NCBI GenBank assembly: GCA_016874135.1
Contig: VGVE01000008.1
Coordinates: forward strand, 1-57,104
Length of the DNA: 57,104 bases
Direction of reading: 5' to 3'
From: Gammaproteobacteria bacterium
GTDB taxonomy: Bacteria > Pseudomonadota > Gammaproteobacteria > Pseudomonadales > Azotimanducaceae
Shown: one piece after another, positions 48,209 through 57,104 of the stretch
Layout of the letters: each line of letters starts with the position of its first letter
How positions within the stretch are numbered: the first letter of the stretch is position 1
Program-made: the position numbers and the translations under genes
Notes under the pieces: generated by a model
The model's database searches: none
Told to the model about the DNA's origin: nothing
What the model saw: only the letters and a program-made list of their open reading frames with translations

Positions 48209-49390
48209 TCAGCCCAGAACACGCTCCCGCGAATAGAGGTTGACGGCAAGCATGGTGAGCAACACAGCGAGAAACCCGGTGCTCAGCATGGAAATCAGCA
48301 CATCCATCCAGGCGATGTGGTCGTTGGTGAGGAATGCGGTCATCAGTATGGACTGGCTCAGGCTCGGAATCAGCATCATCCAGATCGTGGCTTCCACTCC
48401 GAGTAACTGGGTGAAGACGATGGGTAAGGTCGGCACCATGATCAGGAATGAGAGATAGGTCTGCGCTTCCTTGTACGTCTTGGCCAGCGTTGCGGCTACG
48501 GTGAGTAGCGCAGCAGCAAACCAGGTGAGAGGAAGCATCAGGAGAAAAATGCCGGCGAAATTGGGCAAGGTGAAGTCGAGTTCGAGACCGATACGATCCA
48601 GAGGTACGAACGGCAACCCCAGATAAAATCCTGCGAGCATGAGCAAGAGGCTCATTGCGGTAAACGTACAGGTCGCAGCGATCTTGCCGAGTACGAGGGC
48701 CGCCCTGGAGACAGGCTGCGACAGGAGCGGCTCAAGGGAACCCTGTTCCCGTTCCCCGGCAGTGGTGTCGATGGCCAGATAGAAACCGCCCATGAACGCA
48801 CCGAGTAAAACGAAATACGGCACCATGCCGAGCAGCTTCAACGCCTGTTCGGAAGTGGAAGCCACATCCACGGAGTCAACCATCAATGGCTGCACCAGGA
48901 GTGGATCGATGCCGCGCAGCTGCAGGCGCAGCACACCGACTGTGCGCCCCCAGGTCTCGAGCATGCGCTCCACACGACGGGCCCGCTGAGGGGCGCTGCC
49001 GAGTTCAGATGAGTCGTAGATGATGGTGAAAGTCGACAGTTGGCCGGAGCGAAGACGCTCGCCGTGATTCTCCGGGATGACGACGATCAGGTCGTGTTCA
49101 CCGGAACGTACGAGTACACGCGGGTCTGAGGCGTGTGCCGGATCGATGCGCCCGATCTCGCTGTTCTGACTTTCCAGGTAACGGATCAACTCCGGCGCGT
49201 GATCTGTACCCAACACTGAAAACCGGATGGCGTCGTCCTGGTCGTCAATGGCTTCACTGAGGACCAGGGACATTGCGCCGACGAAAAAAAGCGGGCCGAG
49301 CAGGGCGAGGGACAGGGACGACATCAGTGTGCGCCGGTCACGCAGGTTGTCGATGCATTCTTTCGCCAAGACGATCGAGAAAGCGCTCAC
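48209..49390 (-). CDS. ABC-2 type transporter permease
   Basis: The 393-residue protein has one N-terminal helix (LMSSLSLALLGPLFFVGAMS), a large outer domain of about 140 residues, and five or six C-terminal helices, with TAGEREQGSLEPLLSQPVSR in the ABC-2 coupling segment. This is the NatB-like layout. It pairs with the ATPase gene directly upstream (GTGA overlap) to form an exporter. The substrate is unknown, possibly a cation, lipid or peptide. Confidence 0.88.
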   Translation of the reverse strand: MSAFSIVLAKECIDNLRDRRTLMSSLSLALLGPLFFVGAMSLVLSEAIDDQDDAIRFSVLGTDHAPELIRYLESQNSEIGRIDPAHASDPRVLVRSGEHDLIVVIPENHGERLRSGQLSTFTIIYDSSELGSAPQRARRVERMLETWGRTVGVLRLQLRGIDPLLVQPLMVDSVDVASTSEQALKLLGMVPYFVLLGAFMGGFYLAIDTTAGEREQGSLEPLLSQPVSRAALVLGKIAATCTFTAMSLLLMLAGFYLGLPFVPLDRIGLELDFTLPNFAGIFLLMLPLTWFAAALLTVAATLAKTYKEAQTYLSFLIMVPTLPIVFTQLLGVEATIWMMLIPSLSQSILMTAFLTNDHIAWMDVLISMLSTGFLAVLLTMLAVNLYSRERVLG

Positions 49391-50118
49391 GTTTGAGCTC
49401 CGTCGAGCCCGGCAATGCGGACAAAGGCCTCTTCCAGATCATCATGTCCTGCAGAATCGCTCAGCTGCGCGAGATCACCGGTGAAGCGCACCCGACCACC
49501 GGCGATGATGATCACGTCATCACACAGGTTGGAAACCTCCTGCATGATGTGACTCGAAAAGAGCACGCAACAGCCTGCGTAGCGAAGCCCGAGGATGATC
49601 TCCCGGAGTGCTCGTGTCGCCATCACGTCCAGGCCATTGGTGGGTTCGTCGAGGATGACATGCCGCGGGTTGTGCACGAGCGCCCGGGCGAGAGCTACCT
49701 TGACCCGCTGGCCCTGTGAAAAACCCTTGGTTCGGCGGTCTGCAAAAGTCCGCATGTCGAACTGGTCGATGAGTGCTTCGATACGTGATTCCAGCGACTC
49801 GCCGGACAGCCCATGCAGGCGGCCGAAATAACGGACGTTCTCGCGTGCGGTCAGGCGTGCATAGACACCGGATGCGTGTGGCAGAACACCGATGCTGGCT
49901 CGAACCCGATCAGGCTCGGCGTGAACTTCGTGACCGTCGATTTCAGCGGTGCCTGACCCGGCGCGCAGAACGCCCGCCAGTATGCGCAGTGTCGTCGACT
50001 TGCCGGCACCGTTTGGACCCAACAAGGCAGTCACGCGGGTATCACTCGCGGAAAAGCTCACCGCATCAATTGCGGTGACTTTTCCAAATGACTTTGACAG
50101 TCCCTTCACAACGATCAC
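49387..50118 (-). CDS. ABC transporter ATP-binding protein (NatA-like)
   Basis: The 243-residue protein has a Walker A (LLGPNGAGKSTTLRILAG), a Q-loop region, a signature near GFSQGQRVKVALARALVHNP (SQGQ rather than SGGQ), Walker B (HVILDEPTNGLD) and the switch His (LFSSHIM). It powers the adjacent ABC-2 permease. GTG at 50116-50118 overlaps the stop of the S33 hydrolase gene (GTGA), and its own stop overlaps the permease start. Confidence 0.93.
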   Translation of the reverse strand: MIVVKGLSKSFGKVTAIDAVSFSASDTRVTALLGPNGAGKSTTLRILAGVLRAGSGTAEIDGHEVHAEPDRVRASIGVLPHASGVYARLTARENVRYFGRLHGLSGESLESRIEALIDQFDMRTFADRRTKGFSQGQRVKVALARALVHNPRHVILDEPTNGLDVMATRALREIILGLRYAGCCVLFSSHIMQEVSNLCDDVIIIAGGRVRFTGDLAQLSDSAGHDDLEEAFVRIAGLDGAQT

Positions 50119-51593
50119 GGTGCTGGCCCCGCCATATCGATAAAGGGAGCGAGCTGCGGCGAATAAGCGAGGCACGCACCGCGTAACTTGTCGGGCTCCA
50201 GCGTGTCCAGAAATTCGACTACCAGTCGGGCACTACAACTCCGTTGCAGTACGCTGTGACCTTGTCCGTCGACGATCATCAGCCTGCTTTTCTCCAGTCC
50301 GGTGGCGATCGCGCGCGCATATTCAGGTGGGGTGATTGGATCCGATTCGCCGGCGAGCAGGAGCGTTGGAGTGGAAAGTTGCAGCGGTGCGTGCAGATCT
50401 GGATCCACCGGCCCTTTCGGCCAGATCGCGCATACAGCTTGCAGCGCGTTGATCATGTCCGCGCCAAGGTACGCTTTGTCGAGTGAACTCCTGTCCGCTT
50501 CAGCAGCGCCGAAAAAAGGGACATCTTCGGCGCAGACGACGCTGTTGTGCATGCCATCGGCGAGAGAGTGGCCAAGTTTCTCCAGCAGCAACTTGACCTG
50601 CGCAGCAAGGGGCAGATAGTTGCCTTTGCCGGCCTCGTGCACGATGAGCGGGATGATGATTGCGGTTTCGGGTGCGTACAACAACAGGCGGACGACTGCG
50701 GCCAGATGTCTGTACGTCACCTCAAGTATTGCGCTCTCCCCAGTGACAGGATCAGGAATCTCTACGGTCGCCGGCGTAACCCACTGCCCGCGAATTCTGC
50801 TCATCGTGTCCAGAACAGATCCGAAGGTCCCCGCGCAGTTCACATCATCGCGGCACTTCTGATCGAGTTTTGCCAGCGCCGTCTGGCTGTTGATGACCAC
50901 GTTGGCGCCGAGTATGAGTTCCGGTGGCACGACACTGTCGAGGACCAGAGCGCGGGTCATCTCGGGGTGACGACGCGCGTAGTGGGCAGCGACACGGGTG
51001 CCATAAGAAACACCATAGACGTTCCACTGTGAGTAGCCGAGCGCTGCGCGCAGTGCCTCGAAGTCGGTAACCGCAACGCTGGTGGTGAAAAATCGTGGGT
51101 CGTGAGGAAGCTGGTTGAGGCAGACTTTCACCGCTTCCGCGGTCGCTTCCGCCCCGGGGATCATCGTTGTTCGGACTTCGGTCGAAGCCTCGGCCGAAGG
51201 ACACTGCATGCGAGCGGAACGGCCGGTACCCCGTTGATCCATGACGATGACATCGCGACCCCGAGCCATGGCTTCAAATGCCGGCCACAGATCCACCAGC
51301 ATGTCGCGTGACGCGCCACCGGGGCCGCCGTTGATCGCCAGAACAGCATCGTTGGGCGGTTCGGGCGCAGCGCTTTTCAGCCGGGCGACGGCCAGAGAGA
51401 TGACGCCCGGAGTGTTGCCCGCGGGATCCAGCGGGCGTTCGAAGGAGGCGCACTCAGCATACCGAACCATGCCCCCATCGCTGCCGATCAGTGCACAGGG
51501 TTGCCAATCGAGGGCGTGGGTGTTCATGCAGATGATCGCGAGACCCGCTGCGATCAGACAGTTCACGGTCCGGGAGACCCGGCGGTGGAGCAT
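50115..51593 (-). CDS. Exported alpha/beta hydrolase, S33 tripeptidyl-aminopeptidase-like
   Basis: The 492-residue protein has a signal peptide (CLIAAGLAIICMNTHALDWQ), AINGGPGGASRDMLVDLWPA (oxyanion G-G-P-G), VIVMDQRGTGRSARMQCPS, nucleophile Ser in NVYGVSYGTRVAAHYARRHP, and late Asp (LLAGESDPITPPEYA) and His (DGQGHSVLQ). It resembles secreted S33 peptidases with a TAP-like C-terminal domain. Coupling to an ABC exporter by a 4-base overlap suggests a shared job, such as peptide processing, immunity or export. Confidence 0.88.
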   Translation of the reverse strand: MLHRRVSRTVNCLIAAGLAIICMNTHALDWQPCALIGSDGGMVRYAECASFERPLDPAGNTPGVISLAVARLKSAAPEPPNDAVLAINGGPGGASRDMLVDLWPAFEAMARGRDVIVMDQRGTGRSARMQCPSAEASTEVRTTMIPGAEATAEAVKVCLNQLPHDPRFFTTSVAVTDFEALRAALGYSQWNVYGVSYGTRVAAHYARRHPEMTRALVLDSVVPPELILGANVVINSQTALAKLDQKCRDDVNCAGTFGSVLDTMSRIRGQWVTPATVEIPDPVTGESAILEVTYRHLAAVVRLLLYAPETAIIIPLIVHEAGKGNYLPLAAQVKLLLEKLGHSLADGMHNSVVCAEDVPFFGAAEADRSSLDKAYLGADMINALQAVCAIWPKGPVDPDLHAPLQLSTPTLLLAGESDPITPPEYARAIATGLEKSRLMIVDGQGHSVLQRSCSARLVVEFLDTLEPDKLRGACLAYSPQLAPFIDMAGPAP

Positions 51594-51638
51594 CTTGGTT
51601 TGTGACCTTCGAGCCAGTAAGAGGTAAGGGGGGCGCTA

Positions 51639-52754
51639 TCAGTACAGCCGACGGGTGCAGAATCGAGTGAGGTCTGCCATTGCCTCCCGGGCATCGGAAC
51701 GCGGCAGCCCCTGGAGCGCTGTCAGTGCAAGGTTCGATTCTGCAAGCGCGGCGTCTTTGGCATAGACAAGCGAGCCCAGATCTGACATTACACCCAAAAC
51801 CTCTGGCAGGGCCGAAGCGTCGCCACGCTGCAGCGCGTTAACGAGCAGCGTGCGCTGTGACGGTCTGGCTCGGGACAACGCATGGATCATCGGCAGGGTA
51901 AGTTTCCCCTCTGCCAGGTCGTCGCCGGTGTTCTTGCCCATGGTGGCCACGTCGCCGAGGTAGTCCATGCAGTCATCCACCAGCTGATAGGCCATGCCGA
52001 AATGCAAGCCGAAGCGGCGCAAACATTCGGTCAAGGCAGCATCTCTGGCAACCAGCTCACCCGCGCTGTGTGTGGCCGCTTCGAAAAGCAGGGCAGTTTT
52101 GCAGCGGATCGTCTCTCGATATTCGCTCTCGTCGAGATCGAAGTTGCCGATACTGGCAAGCTGGTGCACTTCGCCTTCAGCGATGGTGTTGGTGGCCGAA
52201 GAGAGGATGGCAAGGATTTGCATGCGTCCAAGTTCGACCATCAGCTGAAACGCGCGACTGTAGAGGAAGTCGCCGACGAGTACGCTTGGCGCATTACCCC
52301 ACAACGCATTGGCAGTAGGGCGCCCCCGCCGGAGCGCAGAGCGATCAACAACGTCGTCATGCAGAAGCGTGGCGGTATGCAGAAACTCAATCACTGCGGC
52401 GAGTTTGATGTGGTCGCCGCCGCTTGGGTGGTCAATCGCCGCAGCGCCGTTGTGGCCGAGAGCGCGGGCGGAGAGCAACACCAATAACGGGCGAAGGCGC
52501 TTGCCTCCGCTTTCGACGATATAAGTGCCGATCTTCTCGACCAGGTCGACATCCGAGGTGAGACGTCTAGGGATCAGGGTGTTGACCGCCGTGAAGTCTT
52601 CACGGACGAGGGCGAAGATCCGCTCGAGGTCAGAATGGCCAGGCTGGTGTTCCGGCATCGTCGTTGCGCCGGGTTGCGCAGACTCGGCGGCTGGAGATGC
52701 TGGGGTGGCGCTCGTCCGCTCGGTCAGGGCCTGCTGCAAGGGTCGGACAGTCAT
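51639..52754 (-). CDS. ispB: Octaprenyl (polyprenyl) diphosphate synthase
   Basis: The 371-residue frame contains both Asp-rich motifs of trans-prenyltransferases: LLHDDVVDRS (first) and YQLVDDCMDYLGD (second), with GGKRLRPLLVLLSARALG in between. It makes the side chain of ubiquinone from farnesyl diphosphate and IPP. The first about 32 residues (MTVRPLQQALTERTSA and on) are low-complexity and absent from typical members, so ATG at 52656-52658 (MPEHQPGHSDLER) may be the real start. The divergent rplU operon starts next to it, as is standard in Gammaproteobacteria. Confidence 0.93.
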   Translation of the reverse strand: MTVRPLQQALTERTSATPASPAAESAQPGATTMPEHQPGHSDLERIFALVREDFTAVNTLIPRRLTSDVDLVEKIGTYIVESGGKRLRPLLVLLSARALGHNGAAAIDHPSGGDHIKLAAVIEFLHTATLLHDDVVDRSALRRGRPTANALWGNAPSVLVGDFLYSRAFQLMVELGRMQILAILSSATNTIAEGEVHQLASIGNFDLDESEYRETIRCKTALLFEAATHSAGELVARDAALTECLRRFGLHFGMAYQLVDDCMDYLGDVATMGKNTGDDLAEGKLTLPMIHALSRARPSQRTLLVNALQRGDASALPEVLGVMSDLGSLVYAKDAALAESNLALTALQGLPRSDAREAMADLTRFCTRRLY

Positions 52755-52778
52755 GGAGTGCCAAAGGTTCCTGGTTCG

Positions 52779-52807
52779 TTGTATTCACTGGAATGTGACC
52801 GTAGAAT
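52779..52807 (+). promoter_or_regulatory. Likely promoter of the rplU-rpmA operon
   Basis: TTGTAT (52779-52784) and TAGAAT (52802-52807) are 17 bases apart, close to sigma-70 consensus, on the correct strand upstream of rplU. It implies a 5' leader of about 285 bases. Confidence 0.55.
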
Positions 52808-53099
52808 GCCCGCCTTTCGCGCGCGGGACCTGCCACGATGTTGCCAGTGCCGCCGGGAAAAAACCCCTTGCGGTAAGGCAGTTGGGTGATGTTCCGGAGC
52901 GCAGGTGTTCGCGCTGGGAGGATTGTAATACACCTTGATTTGTCCGCGCTCTCGCAAATGCCGCCCACAGGATCAGGGTAGCCACGATGCGGGAACGTCG
53001 GCGTAAGGGTCGAGGGCAGTCTCGGCAGCGTATTGCATGCAACCACCCCTGATGCTGGTGATGTGTCAGGTGATGATCATCTGAGTGGAGTAACACAAC
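52808..53099 (+). other. Long 5' leader upstream of rplU
   Basis: About 290 bases separate the likely promoter from the rplU start and hold no convincing gene. Such long leaders ahead of ribosomal-protein operons can contain autoregulatory structures, but I could not define one by eye. A GGGAGG at 52916-52921 is not followed by a plausible frame. Confidence 0.35.
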
Positions 53100-53414
53100 G
53101 TGACGTTTGCAGTAATCGAGAGCGGCGGCAAACAGCATCGAGTCAGTGAAGGCGAAGTCCTCCGTCTGGAAAAGTTGGACGCGGTCCCGGGCAGTGAAGT
53201 GGTTTTTGACAAAGTGCTGATGCTGGCAGCCGGTGATCGGGTTGAAGTTGGCAAGCCCTATGTTTCGGGAAGTTCAGTGAAAGCTGAAGTCCTTGAACAC
53301 GATCGGGCCAAAAAGGTCACCATCATCAAATTCCGCCGCCGTCAGGATTACCGCAAGAGTCAGGGCCACCGGCAGTGGTTCACTGCGGTACGGATCACGG
53401 GTATCAGCGGCTGA
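53100..53414 (+). CDS. rplU: 50S ribosomal protein L21
   Basis: The 104-residue protein ([20 protein letters not shown], then [20 protein letters not shown]) is the normal length for bL21 and carries its basic RNA-binding C-terminal region. The start is GTG at 53100, seven bases after GGAG. It is followed by rpmA after 96 bases. Confidence 0.97.
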   Translation: MTFAVIESGGKQHRVSEGEVLRLEKLDAVPGSEVVFDKVLMLAAGDRVEVGKPYVSGSSVKAEVLEHDRAKKVTIIKFRRRQDYRKSQGHRQWFTAVRITGISG

Positions 53415-53510
53415 AGAACGGACTGACGAGAGGTATCTCTCGCGACCGGGGCTCGAGGAGCCCAATTGATTGTCCCGCGGTTCGGGCGTGTTCTGAGGAG
53501 AAGCAGCAAA

Positions 53511-53777
53511 ATGGCACACAAGAAGGCAGGCGGCAGTACCCGCAATGGTCGTGATTCAGAATCGAAACGGCTTGGCTTGAAGAAGTTTGGCGGGGAGTTT
53601 GTCCGTGCCGGCAACATCATCGTTCGTCAGCGCGGCACCCAATACCATCCGGGTGAAAACGTGAAGAGCGGACGCGATTACACACTCTTTGCCACTTCAG
53701 ACGGATTCGTCGAATTCGCCGTGCGTGGCAAGCTTGGCCGGCGGGTTATCTCGGTAACGGCTCCAGTCGCGCAATAG
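53511..53777 (+). CDS. rpmA: 50S ribosomal protein L27
   Basis: The 88-residue protein starts [20 protein letters not shown] and contains [18 protein letters not shown], the usual bL27 core. Its N terminus reaches the peptidyl-transferase centre. ATG at 53511 follows GAGGAG. An intrinsic terminator stands 28 bases after the stop. Confidence 0.98.
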   Translation: MAHKKAGGSTRNGRDSESKRLGLKKFGGEFVRAGNIIVRQRGTQYHPGENVKSGRDYTLFATSDGFVEFAVRGKLGRRVISVTAPVAQ

Positions 53778-53804
53778 ACAGGCGGCATCGCAGGATTGTG
53801 GAAA

Positions 53805-53827
53805 CCCCGCCCTGTGCGGGGTTTTTT
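53805..53827 (+). terminator. Intrinsic terminator after rpmA
   Basis: CCCCGC, loop CCTGT, GCGGGG is followed by six T residues (53822-53827). It separates rplU-rpmA from obgE, which starts 21 bases later, so obgE transcription depends on read-through or on a promoter inside this gap. Confidence 0.9.
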
Positions 53828-53833
53828 ATCTGA

Positions 53834-55066
<1,233 letters not shown>

Positions 55067-55096
55067 TGATGACCGGTACCAGATCATTGATATGAG

Positions 55097-56245
55097 ATGA
55101 GCGGCATGACACCCCGCGAAGCGGAACTGCGCAACTCACTCCTCGGCAGCCGTCGGGTTGTCATCAAGCTCGGCAGTGCCTTGCTGACCAATCCGCACAC
55201 GGGTCTGGAGCGCGCGCGGATCGAGTCGCTGGTCGGGCAGGTTCACACACTCCTCGATCGTGGTGTTGAGGTGGTGCTGGTGTCTTCCGGCGCCGTGGCG
55301 GAAGGGTGCGTCCGACTTGGGCTCAAGGAAAGACCCGATTCCTTGACCGCATTGCAGGCCGCAGCCGCTGTCGGCCAGGTCGGTTTGATGGCGGTTTATG
55401 AACAACTGTTCCAGGCACGCAACCGACACGCGGCGATGGTGCTGCTGACCCACGAGGACGTCGCCCACAGGGAGCGTTATCTCAACGCCCGTTCGACGCT
55501 GAACAGGCTTCTCGAACTCGGTGTCACACCGGTCATCAACGAGAACGACACGGTTGCCACGGAAGAAATACGGTTCGGGGACAACGATACCCTGGGTGGC
55601 CTGGTGGCCAATCTCATCGAGGCGGAAGTTCTGGTTTTATTGACTGACGCGGAAGGGCTTTTCGAATCAGACCCGAGGGTCCGGGCGGATGCACCACTGG
55701 TGCACTTCGCTGCGGCGCATGACCGGGCACTGGATGCCATGGCCGGACCCGGCGGGCCGTTCAGCCGTGGCGGAATGGTGACCAAGCTAACCGGAGCGCG
55801 TTACGCCGCGGACTCCGGGGCACATACGCTCATTGCGCCCGGCCGAATGGACAATGTCATCGTGAGGATTCTGTCCGGGGAGCGGATTGGAACGCTGCTG
55901 GCTGCCGAAGTCGCGCCCCGCGATGCGCGCAAGCGCTGGATTGCCGGTCAACTGCGTTCGAAAGGCGTGGTCATCCTTGATGCCGGGGCGGTCCGCGCAG
56001 TGATGCAGACAGGCGGCAGTGTGCTCTGTGTAGGCGTGCGTGCTGTGGGTGGGGAATTCCACCGCGGGGAAGTGGTTCGGCTGGAAGATGAGGCTGGCCA
56101 GGCCGTTGGCCAGGGGATTATCAATTACTCGAGTGTCGAAGCTTCAAAACTGGCTGGTGCTGCCACCCGCGACATCGAGACACGGATCGGGTATGTGAAC
56201 GAGCCGGAGCTGATTCACCGGGACAATCTGGTGCTGTACCGGTGA
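55097..56245 (+). CDS. proB: Glutamate 5-kinase
   Basis: The 382-residue protein has an amino-acid-kinase domain (RRVVIKLGSALLTNPHTG, VVLVSSGAVAEGCVRLGL, VTPVINENDTVATEEIRFGD, GGMVTKLTGARYAADSG) and a C-terminal PUA domain (SKGVVILDAGAVRAVMQTG). It phosphorylates glutamate in the first step of proline synthesis. It follows obgE by 30 bases. Confidence 0.97.
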   Translation: MSGMTPREAELRNSLLGSRRVVIKLGSALLTNPHTGLERARIESLVGQVHTLLDRGVEVVLVSSGAVAEGCVRLGLKERPDSLTALQAAAAVGQVGLMAVYEQLFQARNRHAAMVLLTHEDVAHRERYLNARSTLNRLLELGVTPVINENDTVATEEIRFGDNDTLGGLVANLIEAEVLVLLTDAEGLFESDPRVRADAPLVHFAAAHDRALDAMAGPGGPFSRGGMVTKLTGARYAADSGAHTLIAPGRMDNVIVRILSGERIGTLLAAEVAPRDARKRWIAGQLRSKGVVILDAGAVRAVMQTGGSVLCVGVRAVGGEFHRGEVVRLEDEAGQAVGQGIINYSSVEASKLAGAATRDIETRIGYVNEPELIHRDNLVLYR

Positions 56246-56299
56246 TAAGAACGTGTGCACAGCGGAACGCGCGTCGGACCCGGAATCGGGCGCCGGCAA

Positions 56300-56569
56300 T
56301 CAGGCTGCAGCGAGTGCTTTGATGTGGGCGTTGAGCCGGGACTTGTGACGGGCGGCCTTGTTCTTGTGGATCATGCCCTTGTTTACCATGCTGTCGAGCA
56401 CAGGAACTGCGCGCAAAAAGGCGGCGCGCGCTGCTTCCGCGTCCTTGGCTTCAATGGCTGCTATGACCCGTTTAACCGCTGTACGTGTCATCGAGCGCTG
56501 GCTGGCGTTCTGGCGACGGCGTTTTTCCGCCTGGCGTACGCGTTTGCGGGCTTGTGCTGTGTTGGCCAA
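56300..56569 (-). CDS. rpsT: 30S ribosomal protein S20
   Basis: The 89-residue protein ([20 protein letters not shown], then [20 protein letters not shown]) is a normal bS20. It starts with TTG at 56567-56569, with GGAG six bases upstream. The E. coli rpsT gene also starts with UUG, which is linked to its autoregulation, so the same control is likely here. It diverges from murJ, as is usual. Confidence 0.97.
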   Translation of the reverse strand: MANTAQARKRVRQAEKRRRQNASQRSMTRTAVKRVIAAIEAKDAEAARAAFLRAVPVLDSMVNKGMIHKNKAARHKSRLNAHIKALAAA

Positions 56570-56627
56570 GTGAAGCTCCGAAGGGGTGATGAAAACAGGC
56601 GCGGCAATATGCCAACCGGTATTTGTG

Positions 56628-57104
56628 ATGTCAACTGAAGGGCGACAGGCCACGGCTCCCAACGATCACGGACAGAACCCGCCGGAGCCACGCCCGAAAG
56701 AACCCGGCGTGCTCCGTCAGGGCATGATCGTGTCGGCGATGACACTGATTTCACGCGTCGCCGGTTTTGTGCGGGACATCGTGTTGGCGGGTTTCATCGG
56801 CGCGACCGGATTGGCAGACGCCTTTTTTGTTGCCTTCCGGATCCCGAACTTCTTCCGTCGGTTGTTTGCGGAAGGTGCCTTCAATCAGGCCTTCGTACCC
56901 GTGCTCATGCGTTACCGCGAAATGGGTAGTGACGAACTGCGCGATTTTGTCGCGGTCATGGGTGGCAATCTCACCCTAGCGTTGATGTTGCTCGTACTCA
57001 CGGGCGTGATCTTCGCGCCTTGGGTGACAACACTCTTTGCACCGGGTTTCGTGGACGACCCCCGCTTTGATGTGGCTGCAGAGCTGCTGCGAATCACCTT
57101 CCCC
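56628..57104 (+). CDS. murJ: Lipid II flippase MurJ (5' part, cut by the window end)
   Basis: The first 159 codons are present and the frame is open at the window edge. [20 protein letters not shown] and [20 protein letters not shown], then [12 protein letters not shown], are diagnostic of MurJ (MviN), the inner-membrane flippase for lipid II. A polar 33-residue N-terminal extension precedes the first helix. ATG 56628 is the first start in frame. Confidence 0.95.
   Translation, partial: MSTEGRQATAPNDHGQNPPEPRPKEPGVLRQGMIVSAMTLISRVAGFVRDIVLAGFIGATGLADAFFVAFRIPNFFRRLFAEGAFNQAFVPVLMRYREMGSDELRDFVAVMGGNLTLALMLLVLTGVIFAPWVTTLFAPGFVDDPRFDVAAELLRITFP

Overview
The window looks like chromosomal DNA from a GC-rich, free-living, probably marine gammaproteobacterium. 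The right end carries the classic gammaproteobacterial order ispB / rplU-rpmA-obgE-proB / rpsT / murJ. Two sodium-coupled carriers (NhaB and an NSS-family symporter) and many CoA-ester, Rieske and flavin enzymes suggest a salt-adapted, lipid- or hydrocarbon-using heterotroph. The genus cannot be told from the sequence.

Layout. 1-5.5 kb: a VOC-protein trio (one broken), a Nudix hydrolase, nhaB and a YtcJ-like amidohydrolase. 5.5-7 kb: a scarred stretch with a 13-bp tandem repeat, a TM2 protein, a ClpX-type zinc-finger miniprotein and an integrase scrap. 7-13.5 kb: a minus-strand run of maoC-like, alkylsulfatase (broken) and acyl-CoA dehydrogenase genes, then a beta-propeller lipoprotein and an enoyl-CoA hydratase. 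13.6-17.3 kb: a glycan-type island (glycosyltransferase-like, GNAT, GT4, alpha/beta hydrolase) in which three of four genes carry inactivating changes. 17.5-21.4 kb: a small protein, Rieske oxygenase, SDR and NSS transporter unit. 21.4-28.5 kb: PBP4 and an MFS/MFP/RND efflux operon on the minus strand. 28.6-30.3 kb: sparse, with small or degenerate genes. 30.3-32.5 kb: a two-gene unit made of a thioredoxin-domain fusion protein and a UGSC-family selenoprotein whose TGA codon is read as selenocysteine. 32.5-34.4 kb: DUF2461, a cluster of hairpins and trxB. 34.4-46.5 kb: a decayed S9 peptidase, DUF3604/DUF3465, a translationally coupled four-gene unit (luciferase-like, thioesterase, WD40-like/amidohydrolase, FAD oxidase), TerB and a decayed SGNH hydrolase. 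46.6-51.6 kb: CaiB CoA-transferase, PPOX-like protein, ABC exporter and S33 hydrolase. 51.6 kb to the end: housekeeping genes.

Two themes stand out. The first is the UGSC unit: an in-frame TGA followed by G-S-C, a hairpin just downstream that could serve as SECIS, and a redox-fold partner gene next door. This family has been named from marine metagenomes, but I know of no established function. The second is gene decay. Eight accessory genes contain thirteen in-frame nonsense codons (seven TAG, four TAA, two TGA). Three of these also have a frameshift, another gene has lost the link between its start and its lipoprotein signal, and a hydrolase has lost its catalytic serine. Core genes are intact and use all three stop codons normally, so code reassignment is not a good explanation.
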